Made by a program: the position numbers and the translations under genes
Shown: piece by piece, positions 33,530 through 49,920 of the stretch
Layout: every line of letters starts with the position of its first letter
How positions within the stretch are numbered: position 1 is the stretch's first letter
Notes under the pieces: model-generated
The model's input: only the letters and a program-made list of their open reading frames with translations
The model's database searches: none
Told to the model about the DNA's origin: nothing
DNA from: Danio rerio
Lineage: Eukaryota; Chordata; Actinopteri; Cypriniformes; Danionidae
Assembly: GCF_049306965.1 (NCBI RefSeq)
Contig: NC_133184.1
Location: 835,001-899,000 of the forward strand
Length of the DNA: 64,000 bases
Reading direction: 5' to 3'

Positions 33530-33714
33530 ACTGTACATATTCCAAATATTCTAATTTCTGTAAATTGAATAATATGCAAATGTTTTTATTATTTATAAAA
33601 TATATATATAAATTATATTATATTTATATTTATATATAAATATATAAATTTATAAAATGTATATATTTATATAATTTATTTTAACTGTTAACAAATGACA
33701 TATAAATGAAATAT

Positions 33715-33715
<1 letters not shown>

Positions 33716-33780
<65 letters not shown>
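33716..33780. repeat. (TA)n tract
   Basis: About 32 TA units ending at the start of a transposon terminus (CACCGGCCACTTTATTAGG). Confidence 0.95.
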
Positions 33781-33786
<6 letters not shown>

Positions 33787-33787
33787 T

Positions 33788-33860
33788 CACCGGCCACTTT
33801 ATTAGGTACACCTAATATCACATGGTGTCAATCACATGGCAGTAACCTTGTACTGTTGTC
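33788..33860 (+). mobile_element. Transposon end fragment (CCGGCCACTTTATTAGGTAC family)
   Basis: Same terminus as the complete copy at 40460-40841. Another single end is at about 24938-24965. Only one end was found here. Confidence 0.6.
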
Positions 33861-34160
33861 TCAGCCTCACTTCACCGCCGCTTGCCATGTTAAAGTGTGG
33901 AATGATGGTCAAGCGCCCCCTAACTTTAGAGCATAGTGATTGGATATTTACTCATTGGATATTTACTCAATAGTTTCCTCATGTCAGCTCATGGACGTAC
34001 TGGCACACACAGTCAATTCGGGGAGATATAAACTTACATGAATTATTTAAACGCAAAACCGAGAAAACCGCAATTCACAAGCGCGTATTGAACCGTGGAG
34101 GTCGTACCGTACGGTTCAATATTATATTGAGAACTGTGGCATCCCTTATATATATATATA

Positions 34161-34358
34161 TGCCTCAGTGGCGTTGCTCGCTGCAGAAGTTGGGATATTC
34201 TCAACTTTTAAAGCACTATTGGAAGCAAATACCCCAGCTCAGACAGTAGTGTCAGTCTAATTTCATTGGCTGATGCTGCTATGATGATTGCATCATCCCC
34301 ATCTTCAGTCACGCCCTCCGTCAAGCATTGACACTGAAGCCCTGTGTGTATCGGGCCT
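34161..34358 (-). mobile_element. MITE (CCCCATTCACAC terminus family), copy 2, diverged
   Basis: Reverse orientation: 'gcgttgctcgctgcagaagt' on the left and 'cactgaagccctgtgtg' on the right match the interior and left end of 22410-22676. Confidence 0.65.
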
Positions 34359-34943
34359 CACTGTTGACCAATAACATACAGGGGTTGGACAATGAAACTG
34401 AAAGGCTTGGTTTTAGAGCAGTAATTCATTAGTATAGTGCAGAGCCTCCTTTTGCAGCCAATACAGCATCAGTTGGCGTTGGGAATGACAGACACGAGTC
34501 CTGCGCAGCGGCCAGGGGGTCTCTGAGCCATCCTTTCGCAGAATGTTCAGGTTACTATGCGAGGCTGCTAAAGAAAAACCTTTCCTGACTCGCTCCTCCC
34601 AAAACACTCCAAAGGACTTAATAATATTTAGATCTGAGGACTACGCAGGCCATGGGAGATGTTCAACTTCATGTTCATCAAACCACTGCCAGCCCATAAT
34701 CTGTCTGTCTCCATAGACTGCCTGCTTCTGACACACTTCTGCACATATTCGCTCTTCTTCACACAGATAATGCTAGTCCTGTTTTTAGTCCTGCCACTGT
34801 GCTGACATACAGGCATTAATAGCCCCGCCCTCTTTTAAAAAGAGCACAATCTCATTTGAATTTAAAGTGACAGTCACCAAAACAACACAGTTTGGAGCCT
34901 AAAAGGGGCAGTTTTACAGAGTTTTAGAACATTACTTGTGTGG

Positions 34944-35308
34944 TATTCATTCATTCATTCTTGTCGGCTTAGTCCCTTTAATTATCCGGGGTCACCACAG
35001 CGGAATGAACCGCCAACTTATCCAGCAAGTTTTTACACAGGGGATGCCCTTCCAGCTGCAACCCACCTCTGGGAAACATCCACACACACACTCATACACT
35101 TTGGACAATTTAGCCTACCCAATTCACCTGTACCACATGTCTTTGGACTGTGGGGGAAATCGGAGCACCCGGAGGAAACCCATGCGAAGGCAGGGAGAAC
35201 ATGCAAACTCCACACAGAAAGGCCAACTGAGCCGAGGTTCGAACCAGCGACCCAGCGACCTTCTTGCTGTGAGGCGACAGCACTACCTACTGTGCCACTG
35301 CCTCGCCC
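34944..35308 (-). mobile_element. DANA-type SINE, near full length
   Basis: Tail ATTCATTCATTCTTGTCGG on the left, 'ctgtaccacatgtctttgg' body variant, tRNA-like head ending GTGCCACTGCCTCGCC. About 380 bp upstream of the steap3 start codon. Confidence 0.85.
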
Positions 35309-35349
35309 TATTTGTGTGGTATTGTGAACTGAAACTACACACTCCAGAG

Positions 35350-35543
35350 CAGGGGTGTCCAAACTCGGTCCTAGAGGGCCGGTGTCCTGGAGGGTTTAGC
35401 TCCAGCCCTAATCAAACACACCTGAACCAGCTAATCAAGCTCTTACTGGGTATACTAGGAACTTCCTGGCAGGTGTGTTGAAGCAAGTTGGAGCTAAACT
35501 GTGCAGGACACAAACCCTCCAGGATTGAGTTTGGACACCCCTG
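35350..35543. mobile_element. hAT-like MITE (CAGGGGTGTCC terminus)
   Basis: Perfect terminal inverted repeats CAGGGGTGTCC and GGACACCCCTG. Flanking octamers CTCCAGAG and CTCTAGAA match at 6 of 8. Related to 13566-13760. It sits just upstream of the steap3 coding exon. Confidence 0.8.
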
Positions 35544-35685
35544 CTCTAGAAACATCCGAATCGCATTACACATCTTGTAAAAGGGCTCATTAAGTCTTTT
35601 TAAATTCTGATTGGCTGATTTGTAATGCTTTTCCAGTATCAACAAGTAACCTACTCCTGCTGAAATCACGCTCCGCAGGTTCATC

Positions 35686-38600
35686 ATGGCGGATGATATG
35701 ACGGCTCCTTTGCTCTCAGACTCCAGAGATTACGCTGACGATGGGATGCTCAGCAGCCCAACAGTGGCCATATTGGGCTCTGGAGATTTTTCCCGCTCTC
35801 TGGCTGTGCGATTGGTGTCCTCTAGGGTCCGGGTGGCGGTCGGGAGTCGGTGTGTGAACCGTATCCCATCAGGACTGTTCCCGGACGCAGTGGCGTTGAT
35901 GAACCAGGAGGGGGCGGCAGCACAGGCAGCGTGCGTGGTGTTCATGGCGTTATTTCCCGAACACTACGGCTCACTTCTGGGTCTGAGGTCTGCACTCGCT
36001 GGGAAGGTGCTGGTGGATGTGAGTAATGCAGAAGTGCTGGATATCCATGGGCCATCCAATGCAGAGCGACTGGCCGAACAGTTTCCGGAAAGCCTGGTGG
36101 TCAAAGGTTTCAACACGGTTTCAACCTGGGAGCTGCAGACCGGGGCTCGTGATGGAAGCAAACAGGTAAAATTGGCTTCGGATCAGTGGTTTGGAGCACG
36201 TGTTCAATTGGCAAGGTCACTTTAATTATTCATTCATTCATTTTTTTTTCGGCTTAGTCCCTTTATTATCATCATGGCAAAGACAAAAGAAATAACTTGT
36301 TTACTTAATGACTTATTGTAACTATACTGACTAAAAATGTGTTGAAAAAAATCTTTGTTAAGCAAAATATTTTACAATTTAAATTTCACACCAGGGCGAA
36401 TTATTTTGACTTATCTGGAAATATTCCCTCAATCATAAAGCCTCATTTAAACTAAGGCTGCGCAATACAGAGCATCTGGAAAGTATTGATAGCGTTTCAC
36501 TTTTCCCACATGTGTTTATGTTACAGACTTATTCCAAAATGGATTAAATAAATTGATTTCCTCAACATTCTACACACAATCTCCCATAATGGCAATGTGG
36601 AAAAAGAGTTTTAAAAATTGTTGCAAATTTATTAAAAATAAAAAGCTGTAAAATCAGATGTACATCAGTATTCACAGCCTTTTCTCAACACTCTGTTGAT
36701 GCACCTTTGGCAGTGATTACAGCCTCAAGTCTTGTTGAATATGATGCACAAGCTTGGCACAACTGTCTTTGGGAATTTCTGCCCGTTCCTGTTTGCAGGA
36801 CCTCTCAAGCTCTATGAGGTTGGATGGGAAGCGACGGTGTACAGCCATTTTCAGATCTCTCCAGAGATGTTCAATAGGATTTAGGTCTGGGCTCTGGCTG
36901 GGCCACTCTAGGACATTCACAGAGTTGTTTTTAAGCCACTCCATTGATATGTTGGCGGTGTGCTTTGGGTCATTGTCCTGCTGTAAGATGAAGCGTCGCC
37001 CCAGTCTGAGGTGGAGAGCACTCTTGTGCAGGTCTTCATTCAGGATGTCTCTGTACATCGCTGCATTCATCTTTCCCTCTACCCTGACTAGTCTTCCAGT
37101 TCCTGCTGCTGAAACACATCCCCACAGCATGATGCCAACACCACCATGCTTCACTGTAGGGATGCTGTTAGCCTGGTGATGAGCGCCGCCTGCTGTTCTT
37201 CAAACGTAACGCCTGGCGTTCACTCCAAACAGTTCAGTTTGAGTCTCATCAGAGCAGAGAGTTTAGTTTCTGATGCTCTGAGAGTCCTTCAGATGGCAAA
37301 CTCCAGGCGGGGAGTGTCTTCCGTCTGGCCGCTCTACCATACAGATGCCTGATTGGTGGATTGCTGCACAGATGGTTGTCCTTCGGTAAGGTTCTCCTCT
37401 CTCCACAGAAGAACGCTGGAGCTCAGACAGAGTGACCATCAGGTTATTGATCACCTCCCTGACTGAGGCTCTTCTCCCCGATCACTCAGCTTAGATGTCC
37501 GGCCAGCTCTAGAAAGAGTCCTGGTAGTTAAACATCTTCCACTTACGGATGATGGAGGCCGCTGTGCTTATTGGAGCTTTCAGAGCAGCAGAAATGTTTC
37601 TGTACGCTTCCCCAGTTTTGTGCCTTCAGACAATCCTGTCTCTGAGGTCTACAGACAGTTCCTTTGTCCTCAAGCTTGGTTTGTGCTTTGACATGCACTG
37701 TCGACCCTGAGACCGTATATAGACAGGTGTAGCCTTTTCAGATCATGTCCATCAGCTGAATTGAGCACAGGTGAACTCCAATGAAGCTGCTGGAACATCT
37801 CAAGAATGATCAGTGGAAACAGAATGAACCTGAGGTCCATGTAGAGCTTCACGCCAAAGGCTGTGAACACTGATGTACATGTGATTTTACAGCTTTTTAT
37901 TTGTAATAAATTTGCAACAATTTCAAAAACTCATTTCCACGTTGTCATTATGGGGGATTGTGTGTAGAATGTTGAGGAAATCAATCCATTTAGGAATAAG
38001 ACTGTAACATAAACAAGCGTTATCAATACTTTCCGGATGCACCGTATGTAATTTAAGCATCGGTATCGCAATGTGAGCATTCGCAATAGTTACAATACAC
38101 AACCATGCAATGTTTGATTTTCTTCCAGTATTGTTCAGGCCTTATTTGAACTCCTTTACTTCCTGCTAATTCTCTAGGTGTTGATCTGCAGTAACAGCGC
38201 AGAGGGCAAGAGGAAAGTTATCCAGTTGGCTCGACACATGGGTTTCCATCCGCTGGATATGGGTGGCTTGTCTGCTGCCCGAGAAATGGAAGTCATGTCA
38301 TTACGTCTGTTCCCGTCATGGAGTGGACCAGTCATGCTCACCTTCCTCCTCTTCCTCTTCTTCTACACTTATGGTTTCCTGCGGGGGATTCTGCTGCCGT
38401 TTATTCTGCAAGGGCACAGTGTGTTTTACCGTCTCGCTCTGGAGCTGGTGAATGAGAGTCTGCCGGCGGTCGCGTTGGTGACTTTGTCTCTGGTGTACCT
38501 GCCCGGTTTGTTTGCTGCGTTTTTGCAGCTCTGGAGGGGAACCAAATACCGGCGTTTCCCGCCATGGCTGGACAACTGGCTGCAGAGGAGGAAGCAGCTG

Positions 38601-40923
38601 GGTTTGTTGAGTTTTCTATGCGCAGCGCTGCACGGTGTCTACAGTGTATGCCAACCGCTGCGCAGAGTTACACAGCACAGACTCATCAATGCGGCGTACA
38701 GACAGGTGAGCACACTGTAGAACATGCTAGCATCAAAAAAACTCATGACAGTCCCTGATTATCAGGGGTCGCCACAGCGGAATGAACCGCCAACTATTCC
38801 AGCATATGTTTTACATAGTGGATGCCCTTCCAGCTGACACCCCAATTCTGGGAAACACCCATACACACTCATTCACACGCACACTCATACACTACAGCCA
38901 ATTTAGTTTACGCAATTTACCTAGAGCGCATGAGTTTGGACTGTGGGGGAAACCGGAGCCTCATGACAGCATATGTAATAATAATCATCATCTTGTCAAC
39001 TTCAAACATATACTAATACTAAATAATAAACAATAAACAAATGTCGAATACTTCACTCAGATTGACAATTGGAAGCTGACAGTGCTTTCTATATTTTTAT
39101 GTTAGGTGCTAATTAAATCTGATAGACATTTGAAGTTGCAAAAATGCACTACCCCAGCTTTACATTTTTATTTATGGTGGTGTTTCATTCTGATAGACAT
39201 TTAAAAGCTTACAAAATGGGTTACCCCTGTTTTAAAATCTTTATTTGAGGTGGTATTTCATTCTGTTAGACATTTAAAAGCTTACAAAATAGGTTACCAC
39301 TGTTTTAAAATCTTTATTTAGGGTGGTATTTCATTCTGATAGACATTTGAGAGCCTACAAAATGGGCTAGCACTGTTTTTCCATCTTTATTTAAGGTGGT
39401 ATTTCATTCTGATAGACATTTAAAAGCTTACAAAATAGGTTACCACTGTTTTAAAATCTGTATTTAAGGTGGTAGTTCGTTCTGATAGACATTTGAAAGC
39501 TTACAAAATGGGCTAGCACTGTTTTATCTCCTTATTTAAGGTGGCATTTCATTCTGATATACATTTACGAGCTTACAAATGGGCTAGCACTGTTTTTACA
39601 TCTTTATTTAAGCTGGTACTTCATGCTAATCGAAGCATTAGAAAACCATTTAAAGCTAATTAAACCATTTAAAAAAAGTAATCAGGTGATCAAATGCTAA
39701 TTTTAATTGATGGTTTAAGATGTTTATGTAAGTTAATGCGACTTGCAAAGATAATTTGATTCAACTTAAAAATTTACGACAGTATATCTAGAGTATAGAG
39801 TCTGCTGTGTGTTTGTCTGGATGCATCAGGTTAAAGCGGGTACAGAGGAGCCCTGGGATGAGCTGGCGGTGTGGAGATCTGAGTTGTACCTGTCCTGTGG
39901 AGTTTTGGGTCTGGGCGTCCTCTCTTTACTGGCCATCACCTCTGTTCCCTCTGTGGGAAACACACTCAACTGGAGAGAGTTCACATTTGTACAGGTGAGC
40001 CCATACAACAGAGATTGCTCCAGGAGGCTCCGCAGTACCTTTGCTGCTTGTTGAAACTACTTATTTAACACGAGTTGGAGTTTTTTGGGTGACAACTTAT
40101 GTATGAGTTATGTTGAACTCACTTAAATTTGTAAATAACATTTAAGTTTACTCAATCGTTTTGTGTTGGGTCAACATGAAGAAATTGAGTGGAACCCAGC
40201 ATTTTTTGAGTGTAGATTTTGGGTACTGTACACCAGCTCTGTAAGGACATCAATGGTTACAGGTTTTCAGCATTCTTCAAAACAACTTCTTTAGTGTTCA
40301 ACGGAAGATTCAGCATATTCATTTTAATATATTTTCCATTTTCTCTTGTTTATTATCATAACGTATTTTACTTAATAGACCAAGCTTGTCAAACTCAATT
40401 TTCAGTACTGACCTGTTTAAATGCTTAATTTGTATAAATTAATGCACATCATACATTTACTGGCCACTTTATTAGGTACACCTTATGGGGTTGGACCCTC
40501 TTTTGCCTTCAGAACTACCTTAATCCTTCATGGCAGAGATTCAACAAGCTACTGGAAACATTCCTCAGAGATTTTGCTCCATACTGACATGATAGCATCA
40601 CACAGCTGCAGCAGATTTGTCGGCTGCACATCCATGATGCCAATCTCCCGTTCCACTACATTCGAAAGCTGCTCCACTGGATTGAGATCTGCTGTGGAGG
40701 CCATTTGAGTGCAGTGAACTCATTGTCATGTTCAAGAAACCAGTCTGAGATGATTGAGCTTTATGACATGGTGTGTTATCCTGCTGATTAGAAATTTGCA
40801 TTAACAAGCAGTTGGACAGGTGTACCTAATAAAGTGGCCGGTGATTTTATATTGCTTGTACAATAAGTGGGTTATAGTGTGGTCTAATTATTGTTCTTTT
40901 GTGTGTGTGTGTGTGTATGTATA

Positions 40924-40991
<68 letters not shown>

Positions 40992-41770
40992 CACAGTTGA
41001 AGTCAGAATTATTAGCCCCCTGTTTATTTTTATTTTATTTTTTAAATATTTCCCAAATGATTTGTAACTAAGCAATGAAATGTTCACAGTATGTCTCATA
41101 ATATTTTTCCTTCTGGAAAAAGTCTTATTTGTTTTATTTCGGCTAGAATAAAAGCAGTTATTAATTTTTTAAAAACTATTTTTGGGACAAAATTATTACC
41201 CCCTTTAAGCTAATTTTTTTTCTCGATAGTCTACAGAACAAACCATCATTATACAATAACTTCCCAGAACAGAACAGAAATTGGGAAAAAAAAAATAAAC
41301 AGTGGCGCTAATAATTCAGGGGGGCCTAATAATTCTGACTTCAACTGTATATATATACACATACACACACACATTTTTTTTTTCTATTTGTACTGTTATT
41401 TTCTCTTTTACCCTTGGTTAAACAAATCTGATCAATAAAGAAGTTTAAACTTGAGCGCGAGTACATTTTTCTGAACTATGTCTCCGGTCTGTTCCAGTCA
41501 GGTTTGGGCTACGTCGCTCTCACTCTCTCCATCATGCACACACTCTTCTTCGGCTGGGATTTTGCCTTCCACGTCGAGGCGTATCAGTTCTACATGCCGC
41601 CAATGTTCCTGTTAGCTGCAGTGTTGCCCTGCGCTGTTCTGCTGAGCCGATGTTTTCTGCTTCTGCCCTGCATCTCCAGCAGACTTTCAAGAATCCGCCG
41701 CGGATGGGAGAGTAAACGCAACTGCCCAGTCTTACAACACCACCATCTGCAGGCCAACGGAGTACCATAG
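35686..41770 (+). CDS. steap3: STEAP3 metalloreductase (ferric-chelate reductase), four coding exons, 481 aa
   Basis: Coding exons are 35686-36165, 38178-38705, 39830-39994 and 41498-41770 (TAG), all in phase 0. Residues 1-200 form the F420H2:NADP-oxidoreductase-like Rossmann domain with the nucleotide-binding GSGDFS at 31-36. Six membrane helices follow (about 213-235, 252-280, 300-320, 356-378, 395-415, 427-450). The haem-axial histidines fit H312 (in LCAALHG) and H405 (in LSIMHTL), matching human H316 and H409. Family knowledge: electrons pass from NADPH through flavin and haem to reduce Fe3+ and Cu2+ in endosomes, supporting transferrin iron uptake. Strong similarity to human STEAP3 (RRGTKYxRFP, NSLNWREF-like motif) and the c2orf76-dbi-tmem37 neighbourhood favour steap3 over steap2/4. 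Intron 1 holds a Tc1-like transposon. Confidence 0.95.
36224..36430. mobile_element. Repeat fragments in steap3 intron 1
   Basis: A DANA tail (ATTCATTCATTCA... to CCCTTTATTA) is fused to a fragment of the CAGTTGAAGTC MITE interior ('catcatggcaaagac'). Confidence 0.55.
36468..38044 (-). mobile_element. Tc1-like transposon, 1577 bp, inactive
   Basis: Flanked by TA (36466-36467 and 38045-38046). Terminal inverted repeats of about 200 bp begin CAGAGCATCTGGAAAGTATT on the left and CGGTGCATCCGGAAAGTATT on the right (reverse complement), so it belongs to the long-TIR class. The minus strand encodes Tc1 transposase: the N-terminal helix-turn-helix region starts [13 protein letters not shown] near 37693, and the C-terminal part (frame 36717-37154) has [10 protein letters not shown] and [11 protein letters not shown], giving the last D and E of the DDE triad. 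A TGA interrupts the frame early (after DLRDRIV), another stop follows QDSF, and the frame shifts before the C-terminal part, so no intact transposase is made. Confidence 0.9.
38755..38956 (-). mobile_element. DANA SINE fragment in steap3 intron 2
   Basis: Body from 'atcaggggtcgccacagcgg' to 'gtgggggaaaccggagcc'. Both the extreme tail and the tRNA head are missing. Confidence 0.8.
39100..39625. repeat. Tandem repeat, about 72-bp unit, 7 copies
   Basis: Unit built on 'ctgatagacatttaaaagc', 'tacaaaatgggctagcact', 'ctttatttaaggtggta'. It lies in steap3 intron 2, about 200 bp before exon 3. Confidence 0.9.
40060..40215. mobile_element. Probable MITE in steap3 intron 3
   Basis: Contains 'actcaatcgttttgtgttgg' and 'aacccagcattttttgagtg'. 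Similar wording occurs at 16490-16560 ('cactgtaaaaaatgtcgggt'). Ends not resolved. Confidence 0.4.
40460..40841. mobile_element. DNA transposon (GGCCACTTTATTAGGTACACC family), complete short copy
   Basis: Termini CTGGCCACTTTATTAGGTAC and GTACCTAATAAAGTGGCCGG are inverted repeats. 382 bp, no intact frame. The 'ccactggattgagatctgc' interior resembles a decayed transposase-coding strand of a Tc1-like parent. Confidence 0.75.
40927..40988. repeat. (TA)n tract
   Basis: About 30 units, ending just before a TA-flanked MITE. Confidence 0.95.
40994..41347. mobile_element. Tc1/mariner-type MITE (CAGTTGAAGTCAG terminus), steap3 intron 3
   Basis: Ends CAGTTGAAGTCAGAATTATT and AATAATTCTGACTTCAACTG are perfect inverted repeats. 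TA follows the right end. About 150 bp upstream of exon 4. Confidence 0.85.
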
Positions 41771-41774
41771 CATT

Positions 41775-41905
41775 CAATCATTCATTTTCCTCCAGCTGAG
41801 TCCCTTTATTCATCAGGGGTCGGCACAGCAGAATGAACCACCAACTTATCCAGCGTGTTTTACACAGCGGATGCCCTTCCAGCTGCAACCCAGTACTGAT
41901 GAAGT
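41775..41905 (-). mobile_element. DANA SINE fragment forming the start of the steap3 3'UTR
   Basis: ATTCAATCATTCATTTTCC begins four bases after the steap3 stop codon and the body runs to 'cagctgcaacccagtactg'. The 3'UTR therefore begins in SINE sequence. Confidence 0.8.
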
Positions 41906-42340
41906 TTGGAGCTCAGGAAAAAGACTGAAGGATTTCTTGTTCATGATGGCTTTCAGCAATTGTTTATTTATGAAAAACTGAACGCGTGCGAACGCGTGCC
42001 TTACTTTTTTTAACCTCATACGATCTTACTTCAGGGTCACTTTCTGTCAGTGATAGGAGTCATATATTACAATCTAAAGTCAAAATGTTTAATGGGTTTG
42101 TTAGCTTTTAAGGATTGTCATGTCAAAGTATGTATTATTTCCAATAGTATCTGGATGCAGCCTTTATGATGCAGGCTGAGATTGCATCACCCAGTGATGC
42201 TATGTCAGACACAATCTACTCAATGGAGTGAGTGACGTCACTGTGAGGGGTGGGGTTAGGTGAGCGCATTGAAAAGTATTGGATGCAGCTCAGATTGCAC
42301 TGCACTGAGTCTGCAGCCAGGCCCCTCTCATTATTTTTGC

Positions 42341-42342
<2 letters not shown>

Positions 42343-42417
<75 letters not shown>
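42343..42417. repeat. (TA)n tract
   Basis: About 37 units, in the steap3 3' flank or UTR. Confidence 0.95.
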
Positions 42418-42420
<3 letters not shown>

Positions 42421-42684
42421 GAGTAAGATTGTACTACATTAGTTTTTTACCCGACGCTGCTCACTGTGTTAAGAGTAAGACCAGCAGTATACTGAGTACT
42501 AAAGATTTTTACAAAAACATTTAAGCATGCAAACAAAGTGCACCTGAACATTAGCTTTCAATAAAAAATAATGCAAATTCAAAATGGTCCGTTTGTAATA
42601 TTTGCAATGATGCACACTGCAAATTCTAAATGCGCTGACAGCATACTTTGCAGGTTGTATTTATAGTGGATGTTGTACTACAGG

Positions 42685-42690
42685 AATAAA
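42685..42690 (+). terminator. Candidate poly(A) signal of steap3
   Basis: AATAAA followed within 30 bp by T/GT-rich sequence ('gtcctgtgtgtttttg'). About 0.9 kb after the stop. Not proven to be the used site. Confidence 0.45.
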
Positions 42691-42755
42691 GTGTATAAAG
42701 AAATACATGTACAAGTCCTGTGTGTTTTTGCGAAAGCACGATTTACACCTTCAGC

Positions 42756-42761
42756 TTTATT
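42756..42761 (-). terminator. Candidate poly(A) signal of the c2orf76 homologue
   Basis: AATAAA on the minus strand, about 255 bp past the c2orf76 stop codon. It is about 70 bp from the opposing steap3 signal. Confidence 0.45.
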
Positions 42762-43014
42762 TAACAAAAACAGCAGATGACAGACAAGCTGTCATTTAAA
42801 TAAAATAAAAAACTATATCTGGTATCTGACCTCTGAAATAAAAAAAGAATCTAAAATAACCAGAACTCAACATTATTCATAGACTTTTTGACAACATAAA
42901 AACCTCTCAGAACTGGTCAAAGGAAACACTGCTGGAAGCGTCTGAATGCTCAGACTGTAATATAAAAAGTAACGCTGCAGATTAAAATAAAAAGCATCAG
43001 TCCCGTGTCTCTCG

Positions 43015-47500
<4,486 letters not shown>

Positions 47501-47502
47501 TA

Positions 47503-48012
47503 CAGTTGAAGTTAGAATTATTAGCCGCCCTTCAATATTTCTTTTCCCAAATGATGTTTAACAGAGCAAGGAAATGTTCACAGTATGTCTGATAATGTTT
47601 TATTTGTTTTATTTTGGCTAGAATAAAAGCCGTTTTTAATTTTTAAAAACAGTTTTAAGGTCAAAATGATTAGCCCCTTTAAGCTATCCCCCCCCCCCCC
47701 CCCCCCCCCACCCCGATAGTCTACAGAACAAACCATCGTTATACAATAACTTGCCTAATTACCCTAACCTGCCTAGTTAACCTAATTACCCTAGTGAAGC
47801 CTTTAAATGTCACTTTAAGCTGTATAGAAGTGTCTTGAAGAATATCTAGTCTAATATTATGTGCTGTCATCATGGCAAAGAGAAAATAAATCAGTTATTA
47901 GAGATGAGTTATTAAAACTATTATGTTTAGAAAAGTGTTGGAGAAATCTGCTCTTTGTTAAAAATAAATTAGGGAAAAAAATAAACAGGGGGGCGAATAA
48001 TTCTTCATACTG
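47503..48012. mobile_element. Tc1/mariner-type MITE (CAGTTGAAGTC family)
   Basis: Flanked by TA. Ends CAGTTGAAGTTAGAATTATT and GAATAATTCTTCATACTG. It contains a run of about 20 C (47691-47709) with one A following. Longest and most complete copy in the window. Confidence 0.85.
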
Positions 48013-48350
48013 TATATCTGAAAACTCAATTACTCAATAAGAATTTTACTTATCTGACTTGATAAAACTGAAAATACATGTTAACCTCAACCTCAAAACA
48101 TAAACAATAGAAATTAAACACTTTTAATACCTTAAATCAAGTCAAGCTTGGCCTGTTAAGTTTAATAAATGACAAACATTCTTTAGTTAACAAGCTTAAT
48201 TGCCTTGCAAAAAAAGAGAAAAGTTAAATATTATGTGTATCAAAATATGAAACATTTCAATGCATATTCCATACACATTACTAATTAATAAACTTTTGAA
48301 TATTTTAATTGTCTGACAAATGTAACCCTTGCTAGTTAAAAATAGATTTA

Positions 48351-48353
<3 letters not shown>

Positions 48354-48435
<82 letters not shown>

Positions 48436-48443
48436 TATATATA
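48354..48443. repeat. (TA)n tract
   Basis: About 40 units with a short CACACA interruption. Confidence 0.95.
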
Positions 48444-48705
48444 TGTGTGTAAAATCAATATTAATTTCTTTGAATTGATTTATTCAGAACTGTTGAATTA
48501 CAATATTCAAGGCAAGAGAGTTATAAGCAATTAAACGACCTGAAAATGAACAATAATCCCTTGAGTTACTTTTTAAAGTGGATCAGTAATTTAACTACAG
48601 TAACTAGTTACTTTATTTACACCCAACACTGGTGTTAATGAACATTTATTAATGTTCAGAAAAACTGTGAGTGATTGTTTATTATTGAAAGATTGTAGAG
48701 TGCCT

Positions 48706-48920
48706 TTTAACTCATACACTACAGCCAGTTTAGTTGATCAATTCCCCTATAGCAAGTGTTTGGACTGTAGGGAAAACCGGAGGACCCGGAATAAACCCAT
48801 GCCAACACAGGGAGAACATGCAAACTTCACAGAATCACCAACTGACCCAGCCGGGACTCAAACCAGTGACCTTCTGGCTGTGAGGCGACACTGCTAACCA
48901 CTGAGCCACCGAGTGCCTTT
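48706..48920 (-). mobile_element. DANA SINE, head half
   Basis: From 'ctcatacactacagccag' to 'aaccactgagccaccgagtg'. This is the 'gatcaattcccctatagc' subtype. The tail half is missing. Confidence 0.8.
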
Positions 48921-49356
48921 TATCACAGCCCCGAATGTTTGAAGACTTAACAGGATATTTATGTTCAAAATAAACATTTTCACACAATAATCTGACCTAA
49001 CATGCACAAGATATTGACTGAAAAGCTTCTGATTCTTCTATATTGTTATTTAACAGTGGTTCTGTTTGTTAAAACTAGTTATTAAACTAATTAATTTAAA
49101 CTAAACGGACAATAAAACTACTTGTAAAGCCTCTATTAACCTTCGCTGATGTTAATTTAGACAGACTAATGTTTAAAATCAAAAGTCGTAACTGCTTTAG
49201 GTCTATTTAATAGAACTCGAAACTAATAATATTATTTAAATGTTTTATAAAACTAAAATTAACATAATACCACTAGTTATTCCTCACAGAAATATATATA
49301 TATATTTCTTTGCCAATTGTGGTTGTAAAATCCTGAATATATTAGTGGCACTATTC

Positions 49357-49360
<4 letters not shown>

Positions 49361-49444
<84 letters not shown>
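49361..49444. repeat. (TA)n tract
   Basis: About 42 units. Confidence 0.95.
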
Positions 49445-49451
<7 letters not shown>

Positions 49452-49739
49452 TTAGAATTGAACAGTTCTGGTTGTAACAAATTACAGCAATGTTGTGAAA
49501 AAAAAAGCTTCAGAATTACTGCAGATAGATAATGTCATACTGTGGTCAAAAGCTAAAATGTTTATTCAAAAAACCCAAACTCAAAGCCACTAATAAAAAT
49601 CATAAGACACGTCAGTGTAAAGCAGAAGCTGTGATGCAATGTGTAACAGTCGCTTGAATAAAGAGCATCTCAGCCTATTTTCACAATACTCAATCAATCT
49701 GGCATCCCAGGCGTGACCCTGTGGCCCAGTTACAAGAGT

Positions 49740-49920
49740 CTAGAATGTCGTGAATTTGATTGGACGAGTCGCTCGGGATATGTTGCAGCAGCCAATAGAG
49801 AACAAGAGGGGCGTGACTATGGGCGTGGTAGCCGACACTACTACAATCGTCGGGGTGAAGCGCTGCCATCATCTCCAGCGGGTTTAGAGGCACAACAGGC
49901 TGAATTAATCATCTGCAAAC
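49740..49920 (+). promoter_or_regulatory. dbi promoter and 5'UTR
   Basis: Inverted CCAAT (ATTGG, 49759-49763) and direct CCAAT (49792-49796). Two GC/CACCC-type boxes, GGGGCGTG (49808-49815) and GGGCGTGG (49821-49828). No TATA box is evident. This fits a housekeeping-style promoter, as known for DBI. Confidence 0.6.

Noticed and set aside
36754-37179. 141-codon plus-strand frame in steap3 intron 1
   Set aside because: It is the antisense of the Tc1-like transposase region.
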